Shown here: piece after piece, positions 1 to 7,986 of the stretch
Layout of the letters: every line of letters starts with the position of its first letter
How positions within the stretch are numbered: the stretch's first letter is position 1
Source: Candidatus Rokuibacteriota bacterium
GTDB lineage: Bacteria; Methylomirabilota; Methylomirabilia; Rokubacteriales; CSP1-6
Length of the DNA stretch: 38,358 nt
NCBI GenBank assembly: GCA_003220345.1
Contig: QHSC01000041.1
Span: 1 to 38,358, forward strand
Reading direction: 5' to 3'
The notes under the pieces: generated by a model
Database searches by the model: none
What the model was told of the DNA's origin: nothing
The model's input: the letters and a program-made list of their open reading frames with translations, nothing else
Made by a program: the position numbers and the translations under genes

Positions 1-440
1 TTCTCGGGCTCGCTGAACTCCAGCACGCGGACCAGCGCCGGATGGGCCGCCGAGGCCACGACGATCGATCCACCCGTAGGGTGTCTCGTCGGCGCCGCAT
101 GGGGCGCGCGCGCGACCCCGCGGGGGAGAAACCGGATCGCGACGTCCTGTCCGGTCGTCTCGTCCTCGGCACGAGACACGTTCCCGAAGGCGCCGGCACC
201 CAGGTCGCCGACGATTCGATAGCGGGTCTTTGGCACCACCGTCGGCCGCGTCAGGCTCTCCCTGACCTCCCCAGTCTCGCGGCCTTCGGTCGGGCGAGGG
301 CTTGGCGATTGAGGGCGGTCCGAGCGTAGCCCGTCTTCCGGCTCGGTGCGCTGATGCCCGCGCTCGTCGCGAGAGCGACCGGCCCCGGGCCAGCGGGGCA
401 ACGACACGGCTACGACTGAGCTGAGGAGAGATCGCAGCAT
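1..440 (-). CDS. Serine/threonine protein kinase-like protein, N-terminal part (cut by window edge)
   Basis: The reverse strand is open from the window edge back to an ATG at 440. A charged, proline-rich N-terminal stretch of about 80 residues is followed by a typical kinase N-lobe: TRYRIVGDLGAGAFGNV is the glycine-rich ATP loop, and the beta-3 strand reads GQDVAIRFLPR. The helix-like segment ending in HPALVRVLEFSEPE matches the usual position after the first lobe. The lysine that normally holds ATP in the VAIK motif is arginine here, so activity is uncertain and it may be a pseudokinase or a protein-binding scaffold. The catalytic loop lies outside the window. An upstream in-frame ATG at 545 is an alternative start; neither start has a convincing Shine-Dalgarno sequence. 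It lies downstream of the amidohydrolase on the same strand. Confidence 0.65.
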   Translation of the reverse strand, partial: MLRSLLSSVVAVSLPRWPGAGRSRDERGHQRTEPEDGLRSDRPQSPSPRPTEGRETGEVRESLTRPTVVPKTRYRIVGDLGAGAFGNVSRAEDETTGQDVAIRFLPRGVARAPHAAPTRHPTGGSIVVASAAHPALVRVLEFSEPE

Positions 441-624
441 GGCTATGATTTCCGCGCGTCGTGCGGAACGACGCTCCAGCCCGCCGATGAACGATTCGCT
501 CCCGCCTCCTACATCAATGAGCAATTGTCGGGCGGGGCCATACATGTGAGCATCCCCCGCTAAAGGAGTCAAGGGAAACGCAACCCCCAGCGCAGGTGTC
601 TCCCCGGGTCGGGCCTTACAGCAT

Positions 625-1785
625 CTAGCGCGAGATAAGCCGCGCTGCGTCGAAATGGTACAGGCGCGCGGTGTTGGCGCCGACGATCTTGGCCTGCTCG
701 TCCTCCGGCACTCCGGCGAGGATTTCTTCCAAGATCTTCCGGGACTGCGGGAAGGTGGACTCGCTGTGCGGGTAGTCGGAGCCCCACATCATGTTGTCTG
801 GCCCGATCACGTCGCGCAGACGAATGCCGACGCCGTCCTCCTGGAAGCTCAGGAAGACGTTGCGGTGGAAGAAGTCGCTCGGGCGCATGGCGTCCTTGAA
901 TCGGTAGAGCGCCTCTTCGTGGCGCTCGCGATACGTGTAGTCCATGGTGGAGAGCAGGTGGGGGGCCCAGGCCAGCTCGAATTCCGCGATGACGAGCTTG
1001 AGGTTGGGATAGCGCTCGAAGACACCCGAGAAGATCATGTCGCACATCGACATCGCGGGGTAGAAGGCCTTCGTGGCGCGGCTGCTCGCGTCGCGAAGGG
1101 TCTTCTGCCCCGCCCCACGGATCTTGCCTTGCCGCCGCGTGGCCGTGTGCAGGGTGAGGGGAAGGTCGAGCGCCTGCGCCGCGGCCCAGAAGGCCTCGTA
1201 CTCCGGTTGGTCGTAGCGTCGCTCCTCGGGCGGGTATTCCGTGATCATCGCCCCGGCAAAGCCCATCTTGGCGGCGCGCTCCAGCTGCTTGATGCCGTCG
1301 GGGATGTCGTCGAGGTTGACCATGGCGATGCCTTTGAGCCGCGCCGGATCCGCGCGGCAGAACTCGGCGAGCCACTCGTTGTAGGCGCGAAAGATCGCGG
1401 ACAGGAGCGGGGGATCCGCCACCTTGAAGTAGAACAGGCCCTGCGACGGATACAGCACCTCGCCCGCGATCCCGTCGAGCTGCATGTCCCGGAGGTGCTG
1501 CCCGGGGTCATATCCTCCTCGGGGGACGTCTTCGAAACGACCGTGGGAGGAGATGGTCTCGGGCGCCTCGAACCGAGCGCCGGCATTGGAAATGAGCCCG
1601 ATGCCGGACACGGCCTGCTGCCCTTCCACCACGAGCTGATCGACGCCATCGATCCGCTGCATCCGGGGCGCGCGATCGCGAAAGGCCGCGTCGATGCGGG
1701 TCGTCCACAGATCCGGCGGCTCGAACACGTGAGAGTCGGACGAGAGAATGAGCGCGGGTACCATCGGCGCCTCCGTTCTTGCCAT
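625..1785 (-). CDS. Amidohydrolase family protein (TIM-barrel metal-dependent hydrolase)
   Basis: This 386-residue protein has the hallmarks of the amidohydrolase-2 family, which includes ACMSD-like decarboxylases and related hydrolases. The metal-binding D-x-H pair is at D17/H19 (SSDSHVFEP), a barrel histidine lies at H213 (LTLHTATRR), and the conserved aspartate at D337 is in the WGSDYPHSEST motif typical of this family. It has no signal peptide, so it is cytoplasmic. The substrate cannot be read from sequence; relatives act on aromatic-ring breakdown products. It is divergent from the LLM oxidoreductase and FAH-family genes, which fits a shared catabolic role, though that is inference. The start ATG at 1785 gives a normal family N-terminus. 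Confidence 0.85.
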   Translation of the reverse strand: MARTEAPMVPALILSSDSHVFEPPDLWTTRIDAAFRDRAPRMQRIDGVDQLVVEGQQAVSGIGLISNAGARFEAPETISSHGRFEDVPRGGYDPGQHLRDMQLDGIAGEVLYPSQGLFYFKVADPPLLSAIFRAYNEWLAEFCRADPARLKGIAMVNLDDIPDGIKQLERAAKMGFAGAMITEYPPEERRYDQPEYEAFWAAAQALDLPLTLHTATRRQGKIRGAGQKTLRDASSRATKAFYPAMSMCDMIFSGVFERYPNLKLVIAEFELAWAPHLLSTMDYTYRERHEEALYRFKDAMRPSDFFHRNVFLSFQEDGVGIRLRDVIGPDNMMWGSDYPHSESTFPQSRKILEEILAGVPEDEQAKIVGANTARLYHFDAARLISR

Positions 1786-1914
1786 CGATGCGAGCTCGTC
1801 CGCATCTTAGCAGGCAACCCGCGCGGGAATCCACGCCTCTCCGCAAGAGGATCACGATCCGCACCGGCCCGCCCCGCTCGAGGAGACGAGCACGCGCCCG
1901 GTTCGCGGACGCGG

Positions 1915-1920
1915 TAGAAT
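1915..1920 (+). promoter_or_regulatory. Candidate -10 element upstream of the LLM oxidoreductase
   Basis: TAGAAT lies about 80 bases before the LLM start codon, inside the 213-base divergent region shared with the amidohydrolase. No good -35 hexamer is visible at 16-18 bases, so this is a weak prediction. Confidence 0.25.
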
Positions 1921-1966
1921 CGCTCGCGGGCACGGGATGGATCTGACCCTGGACGAGGAGGCGAGA

Positions 1967-2002
1967 ATGGCGAGGATCGAGCCCCGGCGGGATCCGGCAT
2001 GA
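1967..2002 (+). CDS. Candidate 11-codon leader ORF coupled to the LLM oxidoreductase
   Basis: The ATG at 1967 follows a strong Shine-Dalgarno sequence (GAGGAGG at about 1956-1962). It opens a short frame, MARIEPRRDPA, whose TGA overlaps the ATG of the LLM gene as ATGA. The same frame is also open from an ATG at 1937. The LLM gene has no clear ribosome site of its own, so ribosomes may load on this mini-ORF and re-initiate. It could also be chance; whether the peptide itself has a role is unknown. Confidence 0.35.
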   Translation: MARIEPRRDPA

Positions 2003-2880
2003 AGATACGCATCGGCATCGGAGCCGGAGGCACGACCTCCATGGCAGAGGCGCTGCCCGAGCTCGTCATGGGTCTCGATGAGCTAGGGTTCGACTCCTTG
2101 TGGCTCTCGGAAGTGCTGACCGGCCCCGTGCTCGATCCCGTGGTGGGCCTCTCCTGGGCGGCCGCGAGGAATCCGCGCTTGAAGCTCGGGACGACCATGC
2201 TGCTGCCGGGACGCAATGTCCTGCGGCTCGCCAAGCAGCTCGCCAGCCTGGACGTGCTGAGCAAGGGACGCCTCCTCGTCACGCTGGTGCCCGGGCTCAC
2301 CTACGCGCCCGAGCGCGAGGCCATCGGCGTCGACCCCAAGCAGCGCGGTGCCGTCATCGACGAGGCGCTTCCGTTGCTACGGCGCCTGTGGGCCGGCGAG
2401 ACGGTGAGCCACGACGGCGCGGTCGGCCGCTTCCGTGACGTCAAGCTTTCACCCTTGCCCGTGCAGGAGCCGCTCGAAGTGTGGCTGGGCGGCACGGTGC
2501 CGGCCGCCCTCGATCGCTGCGGGCGGTTGTCAGACGGGTGGCTGCCTTCCTTGTGCACGCCCGACGAGGCGGCGGCCGGACGCGTCGTGATCGAAGAGGC
2601 GGCGGCGCGGGCCGGCCGCTCGATCAGCGGCGAGCACTTCGGGGTGAGCATCGGGTACGCCGCCGCGCCCATCGACCCCGCCACCGCGCGCACGATGGCC
2701 GCCCGCCGTCCCCGGGCGCTCGAGCTGACGCCGGTGGGCCTGCCCGCTCTGCGCAAGCTCGTCGAGCAGTTCATCGCCGTGGGCTTCTCCAAGTTCGTCC
2801 TCCGTCCGGTGGTCGCGCCGACGTCGTGGCGCGCCGAGCTCGAGGCCCTGGCCACGGCCGTGGGCGATCTCCAGACCTGA
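1999..2880 (+). CDS. LLM class flavin-dependent oxidoreductase
   Basis: This 293-residue protein belongs to the luciferase-like monooxygenase fold, which uses FMN or F420. The N-terminus MKIRIGIGAGG is the usual first strand. LPELVMGLDELGFDSLWLSE is the first helix-strand pair. A conserved segment near residues 70-105 reads LGTTMLLPGRNVLRLAKQLA, and DVLSKGRLLVTLVPG follows. The WLGGTVPAALDRCGRLSDGW segment near residue 160-180 is also diagnostic. It is a soluble barrel enzyme. The cofactor and substrate cannot be told from sequence. The FAH-family gene starts 13 bases downstream, so the two are probably co-transcribed. The start ATG overlaps the stop codon of a short upstream frame. Confidence 0.88.
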   Translation: MKIRIGIGAGGTTSMAEALPELVMGLDELGFDSLWLSEVLTGPVLDPVVGLSWAAARNPRLKLGTTMLLPGRNVLRLAKQLASLDVLSKGRLLVTLVPGLTYAPEREAIGVDPKQRGAVIDEALPLLRRLWAGETVSHDGAVGRFRDVKLSPLPVQEPLEVWLGGTVPAALDRCGRLSDGWLPSLCTPDEAAAGRVVIEEAAARAGRSISGEHFGVSIGYAAAPIDPATARTMAARRPRALELTPVGLPALRKLVEQFIAVGFSKFVLRPVVAPTSWRAELEALATAVGDLQT

Positions 2881-2893
2881 GGAGGCGTCCGCC

Positions 2894-3676
2894 TTGAGAT
2901 GGTGCCGGTTTCAATCGGGAAGCAAGATCGCCCATGGCGTCATCGAGAAGAGCACCGTGACCGAAGTCGCGGGAAGCCCTTTCGACGATCACGCTCGAAC
3001 ATCGACGACCTTTCCCCTGAGCCAGGTCAAGCTGCTCGTGCCCGTCATTCCTCCCACCTTCTATGCCGCCGGGGTCAACTACCGGGAGCACGTGACCGAG
3101 ATGGCCAGCCGACGGGGCGTGAAGCCGGAATTCCCCCCGCACGCCGACGTTGGCTACCGCGCCAACAACGCGCTGGTGGCCGCGGACGAGCCCATCGTCA
3201 TCCCCAGGGACGCGACGGAGCAGGTCCAGTACGAAGGGGAGCTGGTGGCGGTGATCGGGAAGCGATGCAAGCGCGTCTCCGAAGCCGAGGCCCTCGACTA
3301 CGTCTTCGGCTACACCATCGGCAATGATGTCAGCGAGCGGACCTGGCAGCGCGGCGACCGGACGCTGTGGCGGGGCAAGAACACCGACACCTTCAAGCCC
3401 ATGGGTCCCTGGATCGTCACCGGGCTCGACCCCGACGATCTCCGCGTCACCATCCGGCTCAATGGCCGGGAGATGTTCTCGTACGCCGTCAAGGATGCCC
3501 TCTTCTCCGTGCGCCAGTTCATCAGCCGCATGAGCCAGTACCTGACCCTCTACCCGGGCGACGTGCTGTGGATGGGCACGGACGGCGCCACGGAAAACAT
3601 GAAGGATGGCGACGTGGTCGAGGTGGAGATCACGGACATCGGCGTGCTGCGCAACCCGGTGGTGAGGGAGCACTAG
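2894..3676 (+). CDS. Fumarylacetoacetate hydrolase (FAH) family protein
   Basis: This 260-residue protein matches the FAH fold, used by 2-hydroxyhepta-2,4-diene-1,7-dioate isomerases, acylpyruvases and related enzymes that cleave or isomerise small keto acids with a divalent metal. The typical features are VIPPTFYAAGVNYREH near residue 50, the metal-ligand strand QYEGELVAVIGK, then YVFGYTIGNDVSER and the C-terminal GDVLWMGTDGA segment. The start codon is TTG at 2894: GGAGG at 2881-2885 lies 8 bases upstream and no ATG fits the family N-terminus as well. It probably shares an operon with the LLM oxidoreductase. A ring-cleavage product is a plausible substrate, by inference only. Confidence 0.87.
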   Translation: MRWCRFQSGSKIAHGVIEKSTVTEVAGSPFDDHARTSTTFPLSQVKLLVPVIPPTFYAAGVNYREHVTEMASRRGVKPEFPPHADVGYRANNALVAADEPIVIPRDATEQVQYEGELVAVIGKRCKRVSEAEALDYVFGYTIGNDVSERTWQRGDRTLWRGKNTDTFKPMGPWIVTGLDPDDLRVTIRLNGREMFSYAVKDALFSVRQFISRMSQYLTLYPGDVLWMGTDGATENMKDGDVVEVEITDIGVLRNPVVREH

Positions 3677-3678
3677 GG

Positions 3679-3711
3679 AGCTCGGAGGAGCCTTCGCCCC
3701 CTTCCGAAGCC
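3679..3711 (+). repeat. Short hairpin-forming intergenic repeat, copy 1
   Basis: The sequence AGCTCGGAGG followed by a GC-rich loop and CCTTCCGAAGCC can fold into an imperfect stem. A close copy lies at 14189-14223. Both copies directly follow a stop codon, so a terminator or REP-like role is likely. Confidence 0.55.
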
Positions 3712-3737
3712 TCTCGCCGTCTGTCGCGACCGCCGTG

Positions 3738-3767
3738 TATAGTTGGTGGGCCGGGCCTGAGCCCGGA
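3738..3767 (+). promoter_or_regulatory. Candidate -10 element and leader hairpin of the dihydrouridine synthase gene
   Basis: TATAGT at 3738-3743 resembles a -10 element. It is followed at 3752-3767 by a perfect six-base stem (CCGGGC, loop CTGA, GCCCGG) that ends just before the chosen ATG at 3774. No clear -35 is visible. The hairpin could affect translation of the gene. Confidence 0.3.
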
Positions 3768-3773
3768 TCCAGC

Positions 3774-4754
3774 ATGAAGATCGGCTCCGTCGAGATCCCC
3801 GAGCTCTGCCGCCTGGCGCCCATGGCCGCCATCAGCAATGCGCCGTTCCGCCTCATCGCCAAGGAATGCGGCAGCGGGCTCACCACCACGGAGGAGATCG
3901 ACGCCTTCGCGCTCCTGATGGAAACGCCGCGCTCCCACGACATGGCCGCGTATTTCCCCCAGGAGCGCCCGCTTGCCATGCAGCTCCTGGGCAAGGACCC
4001 GCAGGCCCTGGTGCGCGCGGCCCTTCGCTGCGAGGAGCTGGGCGCCGACATCGTCGACCTCAACATGGGCTGCCCCATGCCCAAGATCACGAGCAAGGGC
4101 AAGGGCGCCGCCCTCATGAAGGACGTGACGGCCACCGCGCGGCTGCTCCGCGCGATGCGCCAGAGCATCGCCGTCCCCTTCACCATCAAGATCCGCGGCG
4201 GCTGGGACGACGAGCACCTCAACGCCGTCGAGGTTGCGCGGATGGCCGAGGGGGAAGGCATCGACGCGATCACCGTGCATCCGCGCACGCGCTCGCAGCG
4301 CTTCACGGGCAAGGCGCCGTGGACGATCATCGCGGAGGTCGTGCAGGCCGTGCGCATCCCCGTCACGGGCAACGGCGACGTCCACTCCACGGCGGAGGCG
4401 CGGCGCATGGTCGCCGAGACGGGCTGCCAGTCCGTGATGATCGGCCGCGGCGCCCTGGGCAGCCCGTGGATCTTCGACGAGGGCTTCGATGTCCTCTCCG
4501 CCGAGGGCCAGCGCGCGTACAAGGACCGCGTCATCCGCCGGCACATGGCCCTGCTCCAGGAGCACGCCGGCGAGCGGCAGGCCTTCTCGCAGATGAAGAA
4601 GCACCTCGCCTGGTACACGGAAGGGCTCGCCCACGCGACGGACTGCCGCGCGCGCATCTTCCAGACACGGAGCCCCGCCGAGGTCTGGGAGGTCTTCCAG
4701 GAATACTGGGAGGCGTCCGTCCGCCCCTCCGAGCCCTCGCCGACGCTCGCCTGA
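3774..4754 (+). CDS. dusB: tRNA-dihydrouridine synthase (DusB-like)
   Basis: This flavoenzyme reduces specific uridines in the D-loop of tRNA to dihydrouridine. From the ATG at 3774 it has 326 residues, normal for the family. The N-terminal CRLAPMAAISNAPFR is the FMN-binding strand. The catalytic cysteine is C100 in the hallmark NMGCPMPKITSKGKGAALM. ITVHPRTRSQRFTGKAPW and the FMN phosphate-binding VMIGRGALGSPWIF follow, then a helical C-terminal tRNA-binding part. A GTG at 3735 would add 13 residues, but they lie over a promoter-like element and are not family-like. Which Dus subgroup it belongs to is not certain. Confidence 0.92.
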   Translation: MKIGSVEIPELCRLAPMAAISNAPFRLIAKECGSGLTTTEEIDAFALLMETPRSHDMAAYFPQERPLAMQLLGKDPQALVRAALRCEELGADIVDLNMGCPMPKITSKGKGAALMKDVTATARLLRAMRQSIAVPFTIKIRGGWDDEHLNAVEVARMAEGEGIDAITVHPRTRSQRFTGKAPWTIIAEVVQAVRIPVTGNGDVHSTAEARRMVAETGCQSVMIGRGALGSPWIFDEGFDVLSAEGQRAYKDRVIRRHMALLQEHAGERQAFSQMKKHLAWYTEGLAHATDCRARIFQTRSPAEVWEVFQEYWEASVRPSEPSPTLA

Positions 4755-4778
4755 GCGCGGCGAGGCCCGGCTCGGCGT

Positions 4779-5405
4779 CTACTTGCGAACGGACGTGGGC
4801 CCGTCCTCCTTGAGGATCTCTCGTCCCTTGGCGAAGATCTGATAGATCACCGCCACGCGGAACAACACCAAGAGCACGCCACGGACGCCACCCTGAAGCT
4901 CGACCGGGCATTTCCAGCCGAGGGCGGTCGGGACGTTGAGACCCGGGAGAAGATCGAGGAAGTAACACCCGTAGGCGTCGGTGAGCTGATACAGCAGGTC
5001 GTTGGGCCGCGACGCCGCGAACTCGACGAAGTCCAGGCGCTCGAGGGCGTACGACACGCCGGCGAAGATGTAGATCCACATCGCCGCCGCCCCGAGCAGG
5101 AAACCGGCCGCGGACAACGGCAGAACCCTTCCTTCCGGATTGCGAAGATCCTTCTTGCGGACCAGTCCGAAGAGCGTCGCCCATACAACCCCCGCCAGGA
5201 GCACGAAGACGAGGGCGAGCCAGGGCTGACCCAAGCCGAGCAGCTTTTCCACTCCGGTGCGGATCCCCACGGCCAGGGCGGCCGCGGCACAGAATGTGAG
5301 AGCGAATCCAAGAACGTTGAGGCAGAGGTCGCGAGCAGACCTGACAGCCCACTCGCGGACTGTTCTGCCGAGCGTGTACGGGAGCTCACTCGCCTTCGCC
5401 GTCAT
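4779..5405 (-). CDS. Unknown integral membrane protein (208 residues)
   Basis: I do not recognise this protein. About four hydrophobic segments are visible: LCLNVLGFALTFCAAAALAV near residue 30, PWLALVFVLLAGVVWATLFG near 65, AGFLLGAAAMWIYIFAGVSY near 100, and VRGVLLVLFRVAVIYQIFA near the end. A less hydrophobic loop between the third and fourth holds two cysteines and LLPGLNVPTALGWKCP. The C-terminus is charged. The start at 5405 is chosen because GGGAGG lies 7 bases upstream; ATG 5411 and GTG 5420 are alternatives. It is the last gene of a five-gene minus-strand run with another small membrane protein directly upstream. Confidence 0.65.
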   Translation of the reverse strand: MTAKASELPYTLGRTVREWAVRSARDLCLNVLGFALTFCAAAALAVGIRTGVEKLLGLGQPWLALVFVLLAGVVWATLFGLVRKKDLRNPEGRVLPLSAAGFLLGAAAMWIYIFAGVSYALERLDFVEFAASRPNDLLYQLTDAYGCYFLDLLPGLNVPTALGWKCPVELQGGVRGVLLVLFRVAVIYQIFAKGREILKEDGPTSVRK

Positions 5406-5438
5406 GCTCATGCCTCCCACCGCGGGTGATCCCGCATC

Positions 5439-5804
5439 TCAGGACCTCGCGCTGAGCAGGAGGCCGGCGATGGCCGCCAGCCCACCCACGACGGAAAGCA
5501 CGAAGCCGACGCCGCCCAGTCGATACCAACGGTGAATCCGACGTCGCTCGGCGTCGGTCAGATGCCGGTGCAGCTCCGAGGGCGCAATCCACCACGTGCG
5601 CGGCAACTGGACCTTCGGCGAAACCACGCGATAGAGGGCCACGTGATACCAGAATCCGGTCGGAACGCCCACCAGGAGTCCGAAACACATGGTGGCCATG
5701 GCGAACACGGTGATGAGGGGTGGCGTCAACACCGTGACGAGCACGCCGACGAGCCCGACCGACACCACGGCGAGCAGGACGAGCGTGATCTCGAGCACGG
5801 TCAC
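5439..5804 (-). CDS. Unknown small membrane protein (121 residues)
   Basis: The gene begins with GTG at 5804, 19 bases after the methyltransferase stop codon. Three to four hydrophobic segments are visible: ITLVLLAVVSVGLVGVLVTV at the N-terminus, ITVFAMATMCFGLLVGVPTG after it, and VGFVLSVVGGLAAIAGLLL at the end. A central amphipathic, charged part (SELHRHLTDAERRRIHRWY) lies between them. No family is recognised. It sits 33 bases upstream of another small membrane protein on the same strand, so the two may form one complex. Confidence 0.6.
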   Translation of the reverse strand: MTVLEITLVLLAVVSVGLVGVLVTVLTPPLITVFAMATMCFGLLVGVPTGFWYHVALYRVVSPKVQLPRTWWIAPSELHRHLTDAERRRIHRWYRLGGVGFVLSVVGGLAAIAGLLLSARS

Positions 5805-5823
5805 AGTCTACTCGGCCGGGCCC

Positions 5824-6561
5824 TCATTTCGCGCATTCGAGAAAAGTGATCGGAGAGTGGTCGAGCAGGGCGTTCCAGAACGGGCGTCCAAAGGCGGCCT
5901 CGCCCTCCGGGGAAAGCTGCGGCGAATGCCAGCGAATCTGCCGGAACCCCGCCGACCGGAGCGCCTCCTCGTGCGTCGCCACCTCGAGATGGTAGTTCTC
6001 GATGGAGAAGGGCCCGTCCTCGAGATAGAAGGTCCACGTGATCGGCGTGCCCTCGCGCCACTCGCCCGCCGTGGTCGTCTCGAAGCCGTACGGGCGAAAC
6101 GACGGCGCCGAGCGAAAATCCAGGGCCGGATTCTGGTTGACGGTGACGAAGCGCCCACCCGGGGGCAGGCAGCGCGCGATGCTCGCGCACATGGCACCCA
6201 GCTCGGCCCGGTCTCGCGCATAGTTGAGCAGGTAGGCGGCGGCCACGATGTCTGGCTGCGCAGGCAGCCTGAGGTCCCGCCCGTCGCCCACCTCGTAGTC
6301 GATGCCGAGGCGATGCTCCCGCTCCTGGGCCCGGGCCAGTTCGATCATCCGCTCCGAGAGATCGACCCCGAGAGCCCTCGCCGCCCCGTGAGCGCGAAGC
6401 CGTCGCGTGTAGTACCCGTCGCCGCACGCCACGTCCACCACGGACTTGCCCGACAGATCGCCCAGCAGGTTCATCAACGTGAACGACTCGACATGGGTCC
6501 GCCATGGCTGGAGCTTCGCGCGCTTGTATTGCTCGGCGATCGGATCGTAGTCGGTGGTCAC
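5824..6561 (-). CDS. Class I SAM-dependent methyltransferase
   Basis: This 245-residue protein has the standard Rossmann methyltransferase motifs. Motif I is SVVDVACGDGYYTRRL near residue 45, where the glycine-rich turn binds SAM. GVDLSERMIELARAQE supplies the acidic ribose-binding residue, and YEVGDGRDLRLP and CLPPGGRFVTVN are motifs II and III. The start is taken as GTG at 6561 (protein begins with TTDYDPIAEQY after Met) because GGAGG lies 8 bases upstream; longer versions add low-complexity residues typical of a shadow frame. It begins 14 bases after the 468-residue unknown gene. The substrate is unknown; a small molecule is likely from the domain type. Confidence 0.85.
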   Translation of the reverse strand: MTTDYDPIAEQYKRAKLQPWRTHVESFTLMNLLGDLSGKSVVDVACGDGYYTRRLRAHGAARALGVDLSERMIELARAQEREHRLGIDYEVGDGRDLRLPAQPDIVAAAYLLNYARDRAELGAMCASIARCLPPGGRFVTVNQNPALDFRSAPSFRPYGFETTTAGEWREGTPITWTFYLEDGPFSIENYHLEVATHEEALRSAGFRQIRWHSPQLSPEGEAAFGRPFWNALLDHSPITFLECAK

Positions 6562-6575
6562 GAAAGCCGCCTCCG

Positions 6576-7982
6576 TCAGTCCTCCCACGCCACCCGATAG
6601 CGGCCGCGCGTCTGGCGCAGGAACTCGTTCAGCTCGTCGATGGTCAGGGCCGGCGGGCTCGGATGGCGCGCGGATATCTTGCGCAGGAAATCGAAGTGGT
6701 ACCGCACGAAGACCCCGAAGTCCCGAGGGTAGGCCGCCTCGTCGACGCCGATGAAGTCCGCCCGCGTGCGGGCTCGAGAGAAGAGGCGACGCCACTCCCG
6801 AATCGGCACCACCCCGATCGAATCGACGCCATGCGAGAACAGGGTGATGAGCAGCTCGTCAAAGGGGGGGGCTTGGTCGAGATATTCCTCCAGCGCGCGC
6901 CATGAGCCCTCGGTATTGAAGACCATCCAGAATGGCACGGACCGAGTGCGAATCGTCCAGAAGGGCTCCATCAGGATGAAGGAGTCGACCACGAGGCGAT
7001 TGTCCGCGGCGCCGAGGCGCGCGTGCCACCAGCGATACAGGTCGGCCACGAGCGGGCTCATGGCCTCCGGCTGCTCGAACACGACGCGCCGGACCCGGTA
7101 CCCGTGGCGCCGCGCGAAGCCCTCCACGTCCTCCCGCAGCGCGGGCGCGAACCCCCACTCGGCCTCGGGGCTCGTCCCGTCCGTGGGCGGCGGCTCCCAT
7201 CGTCTTCTCGGCGATCGGTGGTTTCGCAGGTAGGCTTCCACGCGGTCGCCGCCATGCATCATCTCGTCCGCGGTGGCGCCCCCGAGCGCTCCGAACTGGA
7301 AGACGTATCGGTCGCCCCGGCGAGTCGTCGGCCACTGCAGTCCGCATTCCATCACGATGATGGTCCCCCCGGGCGCGAGGCGCTCCCGCAGGAAGCGCTC
7401 ATAGGCCTCGCCCAGGGTCCGCCGCTTGAGGCGGAAGTAGCTCATGCGACGGACCATCAATCGATCCTGCACGGGGTCCTGCATGTGATGAAGCTCGAGG
7501 TCGGGGTTCCTTCGCAGCACCGTCTCGGCGTGCGGCTCGGCCCAGCGCATCTCCTCCCGGGGCTCGTCCGGGGGGATGCCCGAGCGCCCCACGGGCACGA
7601 GAAACGTCTGGGGCAGCCACGGGATGCCGAGGGCGGCCCAGAGATGGACGGCGGCGCCGTTGGACGAGCCGACCACGACGGCCGGGTATTGTCGTGACGG
7701 GTACAGGCCGGCCATGAAGGTGGCCACCTCGTCGCCACTCACGGCCGCGAGCTTCCGTGGCGACACCGCCTCCATCCAGCCGCTCACGATATAGACTTGC
7801 TCCTGGAGCGACTTGGGCAGGCGGTTGACCGCTGACGCGACCAGCTTCATGAGCGGCGCCCTCGATGGCTGCATCGCGCCGAGGAGGGGGAGACCCTCGC
7901 CTCGCAAAGACGCGGCGAGAGCGCGGAGCATGCCGGTGGCGGAATCGAAATCCGCCAGGTACTCGACCTCGTGAGCCATCAT
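6576..7982 (-). CDS. Unknown 468-residue protein with a GxSxG-like motif
   Basis: I do not recognise a named family. The segment AVVVGSSNGAAVHLWAALGI near residue 100 has the form of an alpha/beta-hydrolase nucleophile elbow (G-S-S-N-G) after a hydrophobic strand, but I cannot identify the matching acid and histidine. A central part, RLAPGGTIIVMECGLQWP near residue 210, looks like a Rossmann-type strand and helix. The second half is rich in tryptophan and aromatic residues (MEPFWTIRTRSVPFWMVFNT). It lies in an operon, starting 4 bases after an alpha/beta hydrolase and ending 14 bases before a methyltransferase, which suggests joint work on one substrate. It has no signal peptide or clear membrane segment. 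Confidence 0.7.
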   Translation of the reverse strand: MMAHEVEYLADFDSATGMLRALAASLRGEGLPLLGAMQPSRAPLMKLVASAVNRLPKSLQEQVYIVSGWMEAVSPRKLAAVSGDEVATFMAGLYPSRQYPAVVVGSSNGAAVHLWAALGIPWLPQTFLVPVGRSGIPPDEPREEMRWAEPHAETVLRRNPDLELHHMQDPVQDRLMVRRMSYFRLKRRTLGEAYERFLRERLAPGGTIIVMECGLQWPTTRRGDRYVFQFGALGGATADEMMHGGDRVEAYLRNHRSPRRRWEPPPTDGTSPEAEWGFAPALREDVEGFARRHGYRVRRVVFEQPEAMSPLVADLYRWWHARLGAADNRLVVDSFILMEPFWTIRTRSVPFWMVFNTEGSWRALEEYLDQAPPFDELLITLFSHGVDSIGVVPIREWRRLFSRARTRADFIGVDEAAYPRDFGVFVRYHFDFLRKISARHPSPPALTIDELNEFLRQTRGRYRVAWED

Positions 7983-7986
7983 CCGC

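Noticed and set aside
2771..4657. 628-residue minus-strand frame opposite the FAH and Dus genes
   Set aside because: It has no family features and mirrors two well-supported genes on the other strand, as expected at this GC content.
6576..7982. Assignment of the 468-residue protein as a GH3-type acyl-amido synthetase or a plain alpha/beta hydrolase
   Set aside because: I could not find the ATP/AMP-binding motifs of GH3, nor the full catalytic triad of a hydrolase, so it is left as unknown.
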